Below are positions 1 through 7,981 of a DNA stretch of 62,990 bases, one piece after another (within the stretch, counting starts at the first letter, position 1; every line of letters starts with the position of its first letter). A program made the translations under genes and the position numbers. The DNA comes from Actinophytocola sp. GTDB taxonomy: Bacteria; Actinomycetota; Actinomycetes; Mycobacteriales; Pseudonocardiaceae. Below the pieces are notes generated by a model. The model saw nothing but the letters and a program-made list of their open reading frames with translations. It was not told the origin of the DNA and made no database searches. The stretch lies in contig WHSS01000006.1 in NCBI GenBank assembly GCA_009379975.1, positions 1 through 62,990 on the forward strand, read 5' to 3'.

Positions 1-117
1 ACCGGCGTCGAGATCAGCGACCGGGAAATGAAGGAACTCCCCATCACCCGCAACGCTTGGCACGGTGAATGGAACTATTGCCTGCACCCGAAACGCGACA
101 CGCCCGAACCACACTGA
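1..117 (+). CDS. C-terminal end of an ISAzo13-family transposase (partial)
   Basis: An open frame enters from the left edge and stops at a TGA at 115-117, giving 38 residues. It contains the stretch ending HGEWNYCLHP, which matches the conserved C-terminal end of ISAzo13-type transposases (typically FHGEWNYTI-RP). Only the tail is in view, so whether the element is intact cannot be judged. No terminal inverted repeat is obvious immediately downstream. Assignment rests on recognising this short conserved tail, so it is likely but not certain. Confidence 0.6.
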   Translation, partial: TGVEISDREMKELPITRNAWHGEWNYCLHPKRDTPEPH

Positions 118-189
118 CTTGATTCAGTACGAGCCCTTAGTGCGGCAACCGGACTTCGAGATCTGGCGTGTGCAGGCCACTCGTGATCG

Positions 190-215
190 GGAGCCCAAGG
201 CCACCTTGGGCTCTG
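190..215. repeat. R2-family palindrome, short form
   Basis: Arms GAGCCCAAGG (191-200) and CCTTGGGCTC (204-213) form a perfect 10-bp inverted repeat with a 3-nt loop. The same arms occur in longer elements near 12.7 kb and 59.0 kb. The bases after it (CTCTGTTTCCAC) nearly match those after the 59.0 kb copy (CTCCGTTTCCAC), so part of the flank is shared as well. Confidence 0.7.
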
Positions 216-300
216 TTTCCACTCCGTCAGACATTTGTAACCCCGCTATGGCGTCCTGTCGCCCAGAATGGGCAGCAACAAGGCATCGGAGGAGTCCATC

Positions 301-858
301 ATGCGCAGCGTGCTCCGCCCGGTCATCGCCCTCATCTCGGTCGTCGCGGTCATCGGTATCGCGGTCGGCCTGTGGGCGTTTCAGCCGTGGAAGGCGTTCA
401 CCAGTAGCGAGCTGGACGAGGCGTCACCGATCGCGACAGCGGCGCCGTCCTCGGCCGCAGACACCGGCGAGACCACTGCGACTGCGACCACCACCGCCGA
501 GCGGGCCGCGACACCCCAGGTGCTGGCCAAGGGCAAGTTCGTCAGCCAGGAGCACGAGACCTCCGGCACCGCGCAGGTCATCGAGCAGGCCGACGGCTCG
601 CGGGTGCTGCGCGTCGAGGGACTGACCAGCTCGGACGGGCCGGATCTGCACGTCTGGCTCAGCGACGCGAAGGCGGGCTTGTCGGACTGGGGCGCCTACG
701 ACGACGGCCGCTACGTCGCGCTGGGCGCGCTGAAGGCGACCCACGGCAACCAAAACTACGCGATTCCCGATGATGCGAAACTGCCGGGCCTGCGCAGCGT
801 GGTGATCTGGTGCGACCGGTTCAACGTGGCCTTCGGCTCAGCGAAGCTTGCTCTCTAG
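301..858 (+). CDS. Membrane-anchored DM13-domain protein
   Basis: A 185-residue protein with one N-terminal hydrophobic segment (about residues 7-27), a Ser/Thr/Ala-rich linker (about 40-80), and a C-terminal DM13 domain (about 85-185). The domain carries the family-type stretches GPDLHVWLS and the closing VVIWCDRFNVAFGSA with its cysteine. DM13 domains are proposed to act in extracytoplasmic electron transfer, so the domain should face outside. The ATG at 301 is chosen because GGAGGAG stands about 6 nt before it; an in-frame ATG at 268 lacks such a site. It is convergent with the CPBP gene, with only one base between the two stops. Confidence 0.85.
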   Translation: MRSVLRPVIALISVVAVIGIAVGLWAFQPWKAFTSSELDEASPIATAAPSSAADTGETTATATTTAERAATPQVLAKGKFVSQEHETSGTAQVIEQADGSRVLRVEGLTSSDGPDLHVWLSDAKAGLSDWGAYDDGRYVALGALKATHGNQNYAIPDDAKLPGLRSVVIWCDRFNVAFGSAKLAL

Positions 859-859
859 C

Positions 860-1681
860 TCACGGCAGCCAGGACACCAGCGGGCTCACCAGGGAGTAGC
901 CGACGAAGGCGACGACGTCGAGCAGGGCGTGCGCGATGATCAGCGGCCACAGCCGGTGGGTGCGCTGCCAGACCCGGCCGAAGATCAGGCCCATCACCAG
1001 GTTGCCGAAGAAGCCCGCCGCGCCCTGGTAGAGGTGATAGCTGCCGCGCAGCACCGAGGAGACGAGCAGCGACGCGTTCTCGCCGATGCCGAGCTGCCGG
1101 AGCCGCGTGAGCAGGTATCCGACGATGAGCACCTCCTCGGCGACCGCGTTGCCGATCGCCGAGAGCGTCAGCGTGATCGGCCGCCACCAGCTCTCCTCCA
1201 GCAGCGACGGCACCACCGCGAGGCTGAAGCCGAGCTGCCAGCTGATCAGGTAGAGCACCAGCCCGGGGATGCCGATCACCGCGGCGAGGAGCGCGCCGGC
1301 GCCGATGTCCTTGCCGCGCACACGCCGGCTGAGGCCCACCTTGCCGAGTGCGATGCCCGCCCGCCACAACAGGTACACGCCCAGCGCCGCGAACCCGATC
1401 AGCTTGAGGGCGCCGAGCAGTTGCTTGAGCAGGTCGATGGCTTCGATACTCGCTTGTGGACGGTGCAGGGCGACCTGCTGATCGGCCAGCCGCGCTTCCC
1501 GCAGCAGCGACTCCACAAAGGACAGCAGGCTGAAGGCGGCGCTGTAGCCGAGCGTCACGGTGAAAACGATGATCAGTTCGAGCTTGATCGCCCGGCGTTC
1601 CCGGGGGTCCTCCACGGCGGCAGGCGTGCCGGGCCGAGACGGCCTGAGCCACCCGCGGGGCAGTGCTGACATTTTTCCCAC
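860..1681 (-). CDS. CPBP-family intramembrane metalloprotease (CAAX-type)
   Basis: A polytopic membrane protein of 273 residues with about seven hydrophobic segments. The CPBP (Abi/CAAX protease) signature is present: the glutamate pair in AVAEEVLIVGYL (E182-E183), a histidine in the second motif (GSYHLYQG, H216) and the closing HALLDVVAF (H251). These family members are membrane-embedded glutamic endopeptidases or related peptidases; the substrate here is unknown. The GTG at 1681 is preferred because AAGGAAG lies 5 nt upstream; an upstream ATG at 1723 has no ribosome binding site. The glutamate pair is followed by IVGYL rather than the commoner FRG, a mild variation. Confidence 0.85.
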   Translation of the reverse strand: MGKMSALPRGWLRPSRPGTPAAVEDPRERRAIKLELIIVFTVTLGYSAAFSLLSFVESLLREARLADQQVALHRPQASIEAIDLLKQLLGALKLIGFAALGVYLLWRAGIALGKVGLSRRVRGKDIGAGALLAAVIGIPGLVLYLISWQLGFSLAVVPSLLEESWWRPITLTLSAIGNAVAEEVLIVGYLLTRLRQLGIGENASLLVSSVLRGSYHLYQGAAGFFGNLVMGLIFGRVWQRTHRLWPLIIAHALLDVVAFVGYSLVSPLVSWLP

Positions 1682-1744
1682 GTTAGCTTCCTTGGCGGGT
1701 CGTGGCGCTTCATGGCTGCTCATCGGGCATGCCGGCGCCCGGCC

Positions 1745-1806
1745 GCGAATATTCGCCTCGCGGGAGATGCCGATGATCTACCAGTTTGTTATACAGCGGG
1801 TATACC
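1745..1806. promoter_or_regulatory. Divergent promoter region with palindromes
   Basis: The space between the CPBP gene and the BCCT transporter holds a perfect 12-bp palindrome GCGAATATTCGC (1745-1756) and a GGTATACC palindrome (1799-1806) preceded by a similar TTATAC. Either could be an operator for the transporter, which is normally controlled by osmotic stress. No regulator gene lies adjacent, so the role is inference. Confidence 0.35.
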
Positions 1807-1864
1807 GTGCTGAGAACCTCACAACTAGATACGCCCGAGGATGCCCAGAGGGAAAGGAAGTCTC

Positions 1865-3583
1865 GTGGCGACAGAAACAGAGATAGAGCCTGGCACACAA
1901 GCCGGGCAACCTTGGTACAAGTCCGTCCATCATCCGGTGTTCTGGCCAGCGGCCGCCCTGGTTGTCGTGTTCGTACTGGTCACGATGATCTGGCCGGTAG
2001 AGATGAATACCGGGATGGCCGAAGTCCAGGGATGGATCGTCAAGGTCTTCGGGTCTTACTACACCCTGATCGTGACAGGGTTCGTGGTATTCGCCCTTTG
2101 GGTGGGCCTGGGTCACTATGGCGACATCAAACTGGGCAAGGACGACGAAAAGCCGGAATTTACCCTGTTTTCCTGGTTTGCGATGCTATTCGCGGCCGGT
2201 ATGGGTATCGGCTTGGTGTTTTGGGGCGTCGCCGAGCCGCTGAATCACTACGCGGGCATCCCGAACCGGGCCGCCGGTGCCTCAGGCATGACCGAACAAG
2301 GCGCCCAGGAATCGATGGTGCAGACATTCCTGCACTGGGGGCTGCATCCGTGGGCGATCTACGTCGTCGTCGGGTTGGCCATCGCCTATGCGGTGCACCG
2401 CAAAGGACACCCCATCTCGATCCGGTGGACACTCAAGCCGTTGCTGGGTGACCGGATCCATGGGTGGATCGGCGACATCATCGACATCGCGGCCATCGTC
2501 GGCACGCTGTTCGGCGTCGCGACTTCGCTGGGCCTCGGCGTGCTGCAGATCGGCGCGGGGCTGAACTTCCTCGAGATCGTGGGGGATGACGCCGGAAAAC
2601 TGGTCTATGTGTTCCTGATCGGCGGGATCACGCTGATCGCGATCTTCTCGGTCGTGACCGGTGTCAAGAAGGGCATCAAGTGGCTGTCCAACATCAACAT
2701 GGGCCTTGCCGGGTTCCTGCTGCTGTTCGTGCTGCTCACCGGACCGGTGCTGTTCATCTTCCGCGAGTTCGTTCAGTCCGTCGGCCTGTACTTCCAAACG
2801 CTGCTGCAGAAGAGCTTCGACACGACCGCTCTCCAAGGCACTGAAGGTATCGACTGGCAGAACTACTGGACGGCGTTCTACTGGGGCTGGTGGATCTCGT
2901 GGGCACCCTTCGTCGGCGTGTTCATCGCGCGGATTTCGAAGGGCCGCACCGTCCGTCAGTTCGTGGCGGCGGTGCTCCTGGTGCCGACGACGCTGACCTT
3001 CCTGTGGTTCACCGTCTTCGGTGGCTCCGCCCTCGCGCGGGAACTGTCGAACAAGGGGAGCATGGTCGGGACGGATGACGACGGCAATCCGTCGGTGAAC
3101 GACGACAGATCATTGTTCGAACTGCTCGATGGGTTGCCAGGCGGAACGCTCCTGATCGGCCTGGCGATCATCCTGATCGTGCTGTTCTTCGTCACGTCGT
3201 CGGACTCCGGCTCGCTGGTGGTGGACATGCTTGCCTCTGGCGGGGAAGTGGAGCCACCCACCTGGAGCCGCATCTTCTGGGCGTCGCTCGAAGGGCTGGT
3301 CGCGATCGCCCTGCTGACCTCTGGCGATGGTGCGACCGACGGGCTGTGGGCGTTGCGCTATGCCGCGATCATCATCGCGTTGCCGTTCAGCATCGTGATG
3401 ATCTTCATGTGCTGGGCGACCCTGAAGGAGTTCCGAGCCGAACGGCAGGCGACCCTTCGAATGCAACGGAGACAGCAACGTGAGGAGCTCACCGAGCACG
3501 TCTCGCAGAGCTTGATCGACGAAGGGTTGGTCGAGCCGAACGGCGGCAACGGGCCGAGCTCGCCGGGCTCGAGCAGGGCCTAG
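1865..3583 (+). CDS. BCCT-family osmolyte transporter (betaine/choline/carnitine type)
   Basis: A 572-residue secondary transporter of the plasma membrane with about twelve hydrophobic segments. Family hallmarks are GMGIGLVFWGVAEPLNHY (about residues 112-129) and the BCCT signature around WGWWISWAPFVGVFIARISK (about 341-360). BCCT carriers import quaternary ammonium or sulfonium compounds (glycine betaine, choline, DMSP) with sodium or protons. The GTG at 1865 is chosen for AAAGGAAG just upstream. The C-terminal tail (about 520-572) is charged and hydrophilic, as in osmoregulated members such as BetP. The window also encodes enzymes that demethylate such compounds (25-34 kb), but they are 21 kb away, so a functional link is only inferred. 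Confidence 0.92.
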   Translation: MATETEIEPGTQAGQPWYKSVHHPVFWPAAALVVVFVLVTMIWPVEMNTGMAEVQGWIVKVFGSYYTLIVTGFVVFALWVGLGHYGDIKLGKDDEKPEFTLFSWFAMLFAAGMGIGLVFWGVAEPLNHYAGIPNRAAGASGMTEQGAQESMVQTFLHWGLHPWAIYVVVGLAIAYAVHRKGHPISIRWTLKPLLGDRIHGWIGDIIDIAAIVGTLFGVATSLGLGVLQIGAGLNFLEIVGDDAGKLVYVFLIGGITLIAIFSVVTGVKKGIKWLSNINMGLAGFLLLFVLLTGPVLFIFREFVQSVGLYFQTLLQKSFDTTALQGTEGIDWQNYWTAFYWGWWISWAPFVGVFIARISKGRTVRQFVAAVLLVPTTLTFLWFTVFGGSALARELSNKGSMVGTDDDGNPSVNDDRSLFELLDGLPGGTLLIGLAIILIVLFFVTSSDSGSLVVDMLASGGEVEPPTWSRIFWASLEGLVAIALLTSGDGATDGLWALRYAAIIIALPFSIVMIFMCWATLKEFRAERQATLRMQRRQQREELTEHVSQSLIDEGLVEPNGGNGPSSPGSSRA

Positions 3584-3611
3584 AGCTCGAGGTATATCCG
3601 CGGTTCTGTCC

Positions 3612-3659
3612 CGCGAAAGTGGTGCGCACGGTATTTCCTCGTGCGCACCACTTTTCGCG
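3612..3659. terminator. Bidirectional hairpin terminator
   Basis: Arms at 3612-3630 and 3640-3659 pair along their whole length (core GTGGTGCGCACG / CGTGCGCACCAC) with one bulged A and a 9-nt loop; the arms end in AAA/TTTT. It lies exactly between the stops of the convergent BCCT and DUF2470 genes, as expected of a shared terminator. Confidence 0.85.
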
Positions 3660-3660
3660 T

Positions 3661-4470
3661 TTACCGGTCCTGCCGCCCCTGCTGTCCCTGCTGCCTCACG
3701 CCTGCCAGGAACGGGCAGCCGACGAGCCTGCGCATTTCGCGCGCGAGATCCTGCTGGCTGGTTGCCGGGTGGCTGAACGCCAGCCGGACATCGTGATCGC
3801 CGGTGTCGGCTTCGACGCGGAGCCGCAGGCCGAACTGGTCGAGCCCGAGCGGCCGGGGATGCCCACCGCGGATGCCCGGCGGCAGGTGCCGTGTCAGCGC
3901 CTCGACGACGTCGGGGTGGTCGGATTCGAGGTGGCGCAGCCAGTCCGCCTCCAGCTCGCTGAACGGGTCGGGGCGCGCGTCGACGAATCGGTTCGGGGTC
4001 AGCGTATGCGTGCCGTCGGCGTCGGCCAGTACCAGTGACGAGGGCTGCATGCGGCACAGGCGCGCGCCATGGCCGACGTCGAGCAGGGCCGCGTCTGGCG
4101 TGGTCTCGGCGATCATGACAGCGCGAGCGCGTGCGGTGTTCGGCGGGAGCACGCGCAGCCAGCCGGTGATCCACAGCAGCGCCCTGGTTCGTTCCCGGAG
4201 TGCGACGGGGGCCAGGTCGATGAGTTCGAGCAGTACCGCGATGCCGCTGTCTCGCACCGAGCCCGCCGCCTCGACCAGCGGGTGGTCGTCGGCGAGTAGC
4301 ACGCTGACGCTGCCGCTGTCGTGCACGTGATAGGTCAGCGGGGCCGTGGCCGGTTCCAGCGCGTCAGTTATCACCGGTGCCAGCGAGGCCGGACCGCGCC
4401 GCATGGCGAGCGACTTGGCGCGTTGCCCGGGATCAGGTGATGGTGGTCGACGGCTCGGCGATGCGGCCAC
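3661..4470 (-). CDS. DUF2470-domain protein, iron-regulated
   Basis: A 269-residue soluble protein. The C-terminal part (about 175-260) carries the DUF2470 pattern, with the recognisable DHPDVVEALTRHLPP and RPLGLDQFGLRLRVE. DUF2470 is related to the C-terminal domain of HugZ-type heme-utilisation proteins; in actinobacteria such genes are often near siderophore or heme functions. The GTG at 4470 is chosen because GGAGGGG stands upstream. An IdeR/DmdR1-type iron box lies 26-44 bp before the start, so the gene is probably repressed when iron is plentiful. This fits a role in iron or heme handling, but the biochemical activity is not known. Confidence 0.82.
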   Translation of the reverse strand: MAASPSRRPPSPDPGQRAKSLAMRRGPASLAPVITDALEPATAPLTYHVHDSGSVSVLLADDHPLVEAAGSVRDSGIAVLLELIDLAPVALRERTRALLWITGWLRVLPPNTARARAVMIAETTPDAALLDVGHGARLCRMQPSSLVLADADGTHTLTPNRFVDARPDPFSELEADWLRHLESDHPDVVEALTRHLPPGIRGGHPRPLGLDQFGLRLRVEADTGDHDVRLAFSHPATSQQDLAREMRRLVGCPFLAGVRQQGQQGRQDR

Positions 4471-4495
4471 AGGCTGCTCCCCTCCGCGGTTGAAC

Positions 4496-4514
4496 TTAGG
4501 TGAGCCTAACCTAG
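4496..4514 (-). promoter_or_regulatory. IdeR/DmdR1-type iron box
   Basis: TTAGGTGAGCCTAACCTAG matches the DtxR/IdeR operator consensus (TTAGGTTAGGCTAACCTAA-type palindrome) with only a few mismatches. It lies immediately upstream of the DUF2470 ribosome binding site, a position that would block transcription when the iron-loaded repressor is bound. Confidence 0.85.
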
Positions 4515-4592
4515 CTCGCCGGAGGGAGCAACCATCTGGTCGTGAACCGGGCAGCGCGCACTCGGCCGGTGTCCGGCCCGGGTCGGTACGGC

Positions 4593-4991
4593 TCAGTGCA
4601 CCGTCCGGCGGTACCAGACGCGGCTGCCCGTGTCCGGCACCAGCACGCGCGCGATGATCGTCGTGAGTACGGCGCCGATCACCAGCCACAGCAGGGCGGC
4701 GAGGCCTTCGTTCAGTGCGACCTGCCCCTTCTCTCCTGCGATGGTGAACAGGTTGTTCAGGCCGAGGTTGACCGCGTCCGCCCAGTTCGTGATGAACTGC
4801 GCGAACGGGTTACCCATGTTGGCTTCGCCGACCACAAGAACGATGTGGATGGCGAGCACCGCGGCGAACACGCCGGTCACCACGCTGATGAGCCCGTTGA
4901 CGATACGCACTATGCCGAGCCGAGCCGGTGGGTGTTCTTCGGCCACTTCGCCGCGCGGGAGACGGTCTTCTGGATCCGGTGTAGCCATCAT
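4593..4991 (-). CDS. Small two-helix membrane protein of unknown function
   Basis: A 132-residue protein with a charged N-terminus (about 1-28), one hydrophobic segment about 29-54 (NGLISVVTGVFAAVLAIHIV), a polar middle with an NPFAQFITNWADAVNLGLNNLF stretch, and a second hydrophobic segment about 95-117. Similar small membrane proteins with two helices are widespread in actinobacteria without an assigned function. Two adjacent ATG codons (4991 and 4988) are possible starts; AGAGG lies 13 nt upstream, rather far. An R1 palindrome lies 40 bp upstream, between this gene and hmgA. Confidence 0.7.
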   Translation of the reverse strand: MMATPDPEDRLPRGEVAEEHPPARLGIVRIVNGLISVVTGVFAAVLAIHIVLVVGEANMGNPFAQFITNWADAVNLGLNNLFTIAGEKGQVALNEGLAALLWLVIGAVLTTIIARVLVPDTGSRVWYRRTVH

Positions 4992-5030
4992 CGGAGCGGG
5001 GTGACCTCTTTGTACACCGTTTAAACCCAT

Positions 5031-5113
5031 GCGCTGAAAGACGCCTTCAGTCCACTCGGTGGAGTGAGTGGCCCTTTCAGTCCGTTCAACGGACTGAAGG
5101 CGTCTTTCAGCGC
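5031..5113. repeat. R1 palindromic repeat, copy A
   Basis: An 83-bp element with perfect 23-bp inverted arms (5031-5053 and 5091-5113; the left arm begins GCGCTGAAAGACGCC). The interior holds two small palindromes: TCCACTCGGTGGA (5051-5063) and CAGTCCGTTCAACGGACTG (5079-5097). The right arm contains the TGA stop of the homogentisate dioxygenase gene at 5107-5109. Confidence 0.9.
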
Positions 5114-6291
5114 GGAGTGTGACGGCCGGACCACGTCCATGCGTAGCCGGTGTCTTCGCAGGCATTCGCCGCTTCGCCGAGCTCGAGCGGCGCGAAGGTG
5201 TCGACCATGACCGCCGTCTCGTCGAAGAACTCCGCGCCGATCGACGCCTCCGCCGCGCCGGGCTGCGGGCCATGCGTGCAGCCCGCTGGGTGCAGTGACA
5301 GGGACCCGATGCCGATGCCCGAACCCTTGCGCGCCTCGTAGTTGCCGCGCACGTAGAACATCAGCTCGTCGGAGTCGACATTCGCGTGGTTGTACGGCAC
5401 CGGGATCGCCAGCGGGTGATAGTCGACCTTACGCGGGCAGAACGAGCACACCACGAAGTTCGGACCCTCGAAGGTCTGGTGCGCCGGCGGCGGCTGGTGC
5501 ACCCGCCCGGTGATCGGTTCGAAGTCATCGATGTTGAACGCCCACGGGTACAGGCAGCCGTCCCAGCCGACGACGTCGAACGGGTGATGGTCGTAGGTGA
5601 AGCGGGTCAGCCCGGCGTGGTGGCGGACCAGCACCTCGGTGTCCGCGTCGGCGTCGCTGCCATCGACGGCCATCGGCTCGGACGGCCCGCGCTGATCGCG
5701 CTCGCAGTACGGGGCGTGCTCGAGGAACTGCCCCTTCGCCGACAGGTACCGGCGCGGCGGCCCGATGTGCCCACGGGCCTCCAGCGAGAGCACCCGCATC
5801 GGCTCGCCCGGCACCACCCGGTAGGTCGTCGACGTCGGCAGCACGACGTAGTCGCCGTCGCCGACTTCGATAGCGCCGTAGATCGTCTCGATGGTGCCGG
5901 TGCCGCCCTGGAAGTAGAGCAGTTCGTCACCCGCGGCGTTGCGGTAGAGCGGGCTTGGCGTGTGGGCCACCGCGAAGCCGATCGTCACGTCGTTGTTGCC
6001 GAACAGCCTGCGCCTGCCGGTGATCGCGTCCGCGCTCGCCGCGAAGTCCAGGTCCGGCGTGCGGTAGGCGCGTGGCTTGAGCGGGAGGTTCGGCGCGATC
6101 GGCCCTCGGTCGTCTTCGACCACCTCGGCGTTGACGATCGCCGTCGGCAGCTGCCGGTGATACAGCAGCGCCGAGTCGGACGAGAACCCCTCCACACCCA
6201 TGAGTTCCTCGGCGTAGAGCCCGCCCGCCGGGGAGCGGAACTGCGTGTGCCGTTTGGGCGGTATCTCACCGACTGCGCGGTAGTACGGCAT
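5107..6291 (-). CDS. hmgA: Homogentisate 1,2-dioxygenase
   Basis: A 394-residue cupin-fold iron enzyme that opens the ring of homogentisate to maleylacetoacetate in tyrosine and phenylalanine breakdown. The family stretch from HHPFDVVGWDGCLYPW (about 235-250) to the metal site is conserved, with likely iron ligands H302 and E309 (NHANVDSDELMFY) and H340 (CTHGP). Start is supported by GGAGAA before the ATG. The length is shorter than the human enzyme (about 445) but usual for the actinobacterial form. A divergent gene of unknown function and an IclR regulator lie next to it, the arrangement expected for a locally controlled catabolic gene. Maleylacetoacetate isomerase and fumarylacetoacetase are not in the window. 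Confidence 0.92.
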   Translation of the reverse strand: MPYYRAVGEIPPKRHTQFRSPAGGLYAEELMGVEGFSSDSALLYHRQLPTAIVNAEVVEDDRGPIAPNLPLKPRAYRTPDLDFAASADAITGRRRLFGNNDVTIGFAVAHTPSPLYRNAAGDELLYFQGGTGTIETIYGAIEVGDGDYVVLPTSTTYRVVPGEPMRVLSLEARGHIGPPRRYLSAKGQFLEHAPYCERDQRGPSEPMAVDGSDADADTEVLVRHHAGLTRFTYDHHPFDVVGWDGCLYPWAFNIDDFEPITGRVHQPPPAHQTFEGPNFVVCSFCPRKVDYHPLAIPVPYNHANVDSDELMFYVRGNYEARKGSGIGIGSLSLHPAGCTHGPQPGAAEASIGAEFFDETAVMVDTFAPLELGEAANACEDTGYAWTWSGRHTPR

Positions 6292-6310
6292 GGCTTCTCC
6301 AGGCGTAAAA

Positions 6311-6346
6311 GTGTCCGATAGTCGAAACTTGTTGTCCGAATATAGT
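6311..6346 (+). promoter_or_regulatory. hmgA/6358 divergent control region
   Basis: The 66-bp gap between hmgA and the gene at 6358 has two copies of TGTCCGA followed by ATA or TA (6312-6320 and 6333-6343) about 21 bp apart, a period of two helical turns. TATAGT at 6341-6346 sits 11 nt before the GTG at 6358, so the rightward transcript may be nearly leaderless. The repeats are candidate sites for the IclR regulator at 7250-7888. Confidence 0.45.
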
Positions 6347-6357
6347 ACGCTACTAGC

Positions 6358-7233
6358 GTGTCAGTCGTGTCAAGCGCAGTGGAACTCACGCCGCCCGGCC
6401 CCCGTGGCATCCCACCCCTGTTCACGCGGCTTATCGACGACTCCGCGCTGTTCGCGCCGGCGAACGCTGCCATGCCCGTGGCGCTGCGTTTCTACCTTGA
6501 CGCGCGTGCCGGCGACCGCGCCGGCGCGCTGGGACTCTTCCTGTGCCCGGCGTCCCGGCTGCCCGAGCTGATCACGGAGTTGATCAAGATTCGGCCCGCG
6601 ACGCCGCTGCCGATCTCGCTGATCATCGACACCGGGCTCGGCGGGGTGCCGAAGGCGATCTCCATCGTGGAATCGCGCGACGAGATGCTGACGCTGCGCA
6701 TGGTCGAGATGCCCGCGCCGTCCGATGTGGACGAGGTGTGGCTGGAGCGGGTTTCCGAGTTCGTGCCGGAGGACGTGGTGCGGGTGGTCGAGCCCCGCCG
6801 CGGCAAGGGCTGGCTCGACGGGGTGCGCAAGGTGATCGAGCACGGCAGCTGGCCCAAGATCCGCTGCGGCGGGCTATCCAGCGAGAACTTCCCCAGCGTC
6901 GACGAGGTCGCCGACTTCTACGCCGTGGTCGCCGGGATCACCGGTGCCTCGTTCAAAGCCACCAACAGCCTGCACCGGGCCGTGCGGCACACCGACACCG
7001 AATCCGGCTTCACCCACCACGGGTTCCTCAACCTGCTGGTCGCCGCCGGTCGCTGCCTCGCGGGCGGGGATGTCCGCGATGCGCTGGCGTCCACCGACGG
7101 CCCGGCACTAGCGGCGGAAGCCGCATCGCTGTCGGACCCCGCGGCGAAGGCGGTGCGGGAGTTGTTCGCGTGTTACGGCTCGGCAACCTTCCCCGATGCG
7201 GTCGCCGAGCTCGAGGAACTGGCGTTGCTGTGA
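6358..7233 (+). CDS. Conserved protein of unknown function beside hmgA
   Basis: A 291-residue soluble protein with no signal peptide and no family that I recognise. It has alternating strand/helix character (PISLIIDTGLG, DEMLTLRMVEMP, WPKIRCGGLSSENFPS) that suggests an alpha/beta barrel, and a conserved-looking SFKATNSLHRAVRH and FTHHGFLNLLVAA near residues 200-225. It is divergent from hmgA and directly followed by an IclR regulator 16 bp downstream, so a role in aromatic amino acid breakdown is plausible but not shown. The start is a GTG; an alternative GTG lies 9 nt further in. No Shine-Dalgarno sequence is visible. Confidence 0.75.
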   Translation: MSVVSSAVELTPPGPRGIPPLFTRLIDDSALFAPANAAMPVALRFYLDARAGDRAGALGLFLCPASRLPELITELIKIRPATPLPISLIIDTGLGGVPKAISIVESRDEMLTLRMVEMPAPSDVDEVWLERVSEFVPEDVVRVVEPRRGKGWLDGVRKVIEHGSWPKIRCGGLSSENFPSVDEVADFYAVVAGITGASFKATNSLHRAVRHTDTESGFTHHGFLNLLVAAGRCLAGGDVRDALASTDGPALAAEAASLSDPAAKAVRELFACYGSATFPDAVAELEELALL

Positions 7234-7249
7234 TCCCGGTGAGCTGGGG

Positions 7250-7888
7250 ATGAGCCCGGCGAGCCCCGGCGGGTCGCTGACCCTCGACCGCGGCCTGGCG
7301 CTGCTGCAGGCGGTCGCCGACGCGGAAGGTCAAGGCTGCGGTGTCGCCGAACTGGCGGCGCGGATCGGCGTCAGCCGGGCCGCTGTCTACCGGTTGCTGA
7401 CCCCGCTGGCCGAGCGCGGCCTGGTGTGGCGGGACGGCGCCAAGGTGAGGCTCGGCGTCGGGCTGCTGCGGCTGGCGGACCGGGTGCTGCCGCAGCTCCG
7501 CGACGCAGCGGGTCCGGTGCTGCGAGCGCTCGCCGAAGAGACCGGTGCTACTGCGCACTTGTCCATCGCCGATGCCGACACGGTGCAGGCGGTCGCGGTG
7601 GTCGAACCGTCGTGGACCAGCTATCACGTCGGTTACCGGGTGGGCAGCAGGCATTCGATCAGTCGCGGCGCCGCAGGCAAGGCGATGACGCTGCACAAGC
7701 AGGAGCCGGGCTGGGTGACCACCGCGGGCGAGTTGCAGCCGGGCGCGCACGGCGTCGCGGCTCCGGTGCGCGGGGTGCCCGGCCTGCGCGCGAGCATCGG
7801 GCTGGTCTCGCTCGACGCCATCGACGCCAAGGTGCTGGGGCCGCGCGTGGTGCGGGCCGCCGCGGAGCTGGCGAAGATTCTGAGCTAG
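7250..7888 (+). CDS. IclR-family transcriptional regulator
   Basis: A 212-residue protein with an N-terminal winged helix-turn-helix (about residues 8-65; the recognition region is VAELAARIGVSRAAVYRLLTPL) and a C-terminal IclR effector-binding domain (about 75-210). It is a little shorter than the usual 250 residues, with a reduced effector domain. It follows the gene at 6358 by 16 bp with GAGCTGGGG before the ATG, so the two are probably co-transcribed. By position it should control hmgA and the divergent gene, as IclR-type HmgR proteins do elsewhere; this is inference. Confidence 0.88.
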   Translation: MSPASPGGSLTLDRGLALLQAVADAEGQGCGVAELAARIGVSRAAVYRLLTPLAERGLVWRDGAKVRLGVGLLRLADRVLPQLRDAAGPVLRALAEETGATAHLSIADADTVQAVAVVEPSWTSYHVGYRVGSRHSISRGAAGKAMTLHKQEPGWVTTAGELQPGAHGVAAPVRGVPGLRASIGLVSLDAIDAKVLGPRVVRAAAELAKILS

Positions 7889-7901
7889 GCCTCCCGCGGT
7901 G

Positions 7902-7956
7902 GGGAGCCCACGGTGGCCGCGGGTGCCATATCGGAACCCCATGGCACCTTGGTGCC
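7902..7956. repeat. R2 palindromic repeat, copy 2
   Basis: Begins GGGAGCCCACGGTGGCC, has the core GTGCCATATCGGAACCCC and ends CACCTTGGTGCC. Its reverse complement closely matches the element at 12684-12737. It lies between the convergent iclR and P450 genes, where it could act as a terminator. Confidence 0.75.
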
Positions 7957-7981
7957 AGCTAGTCGGCTCGCGGCCGCCGAC

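Noticed and set aside
5031-5113. R1 copies as a CRISPR array
   Set aside because: Copies are single and many kilobases apart, without regular spacers or cas genes.
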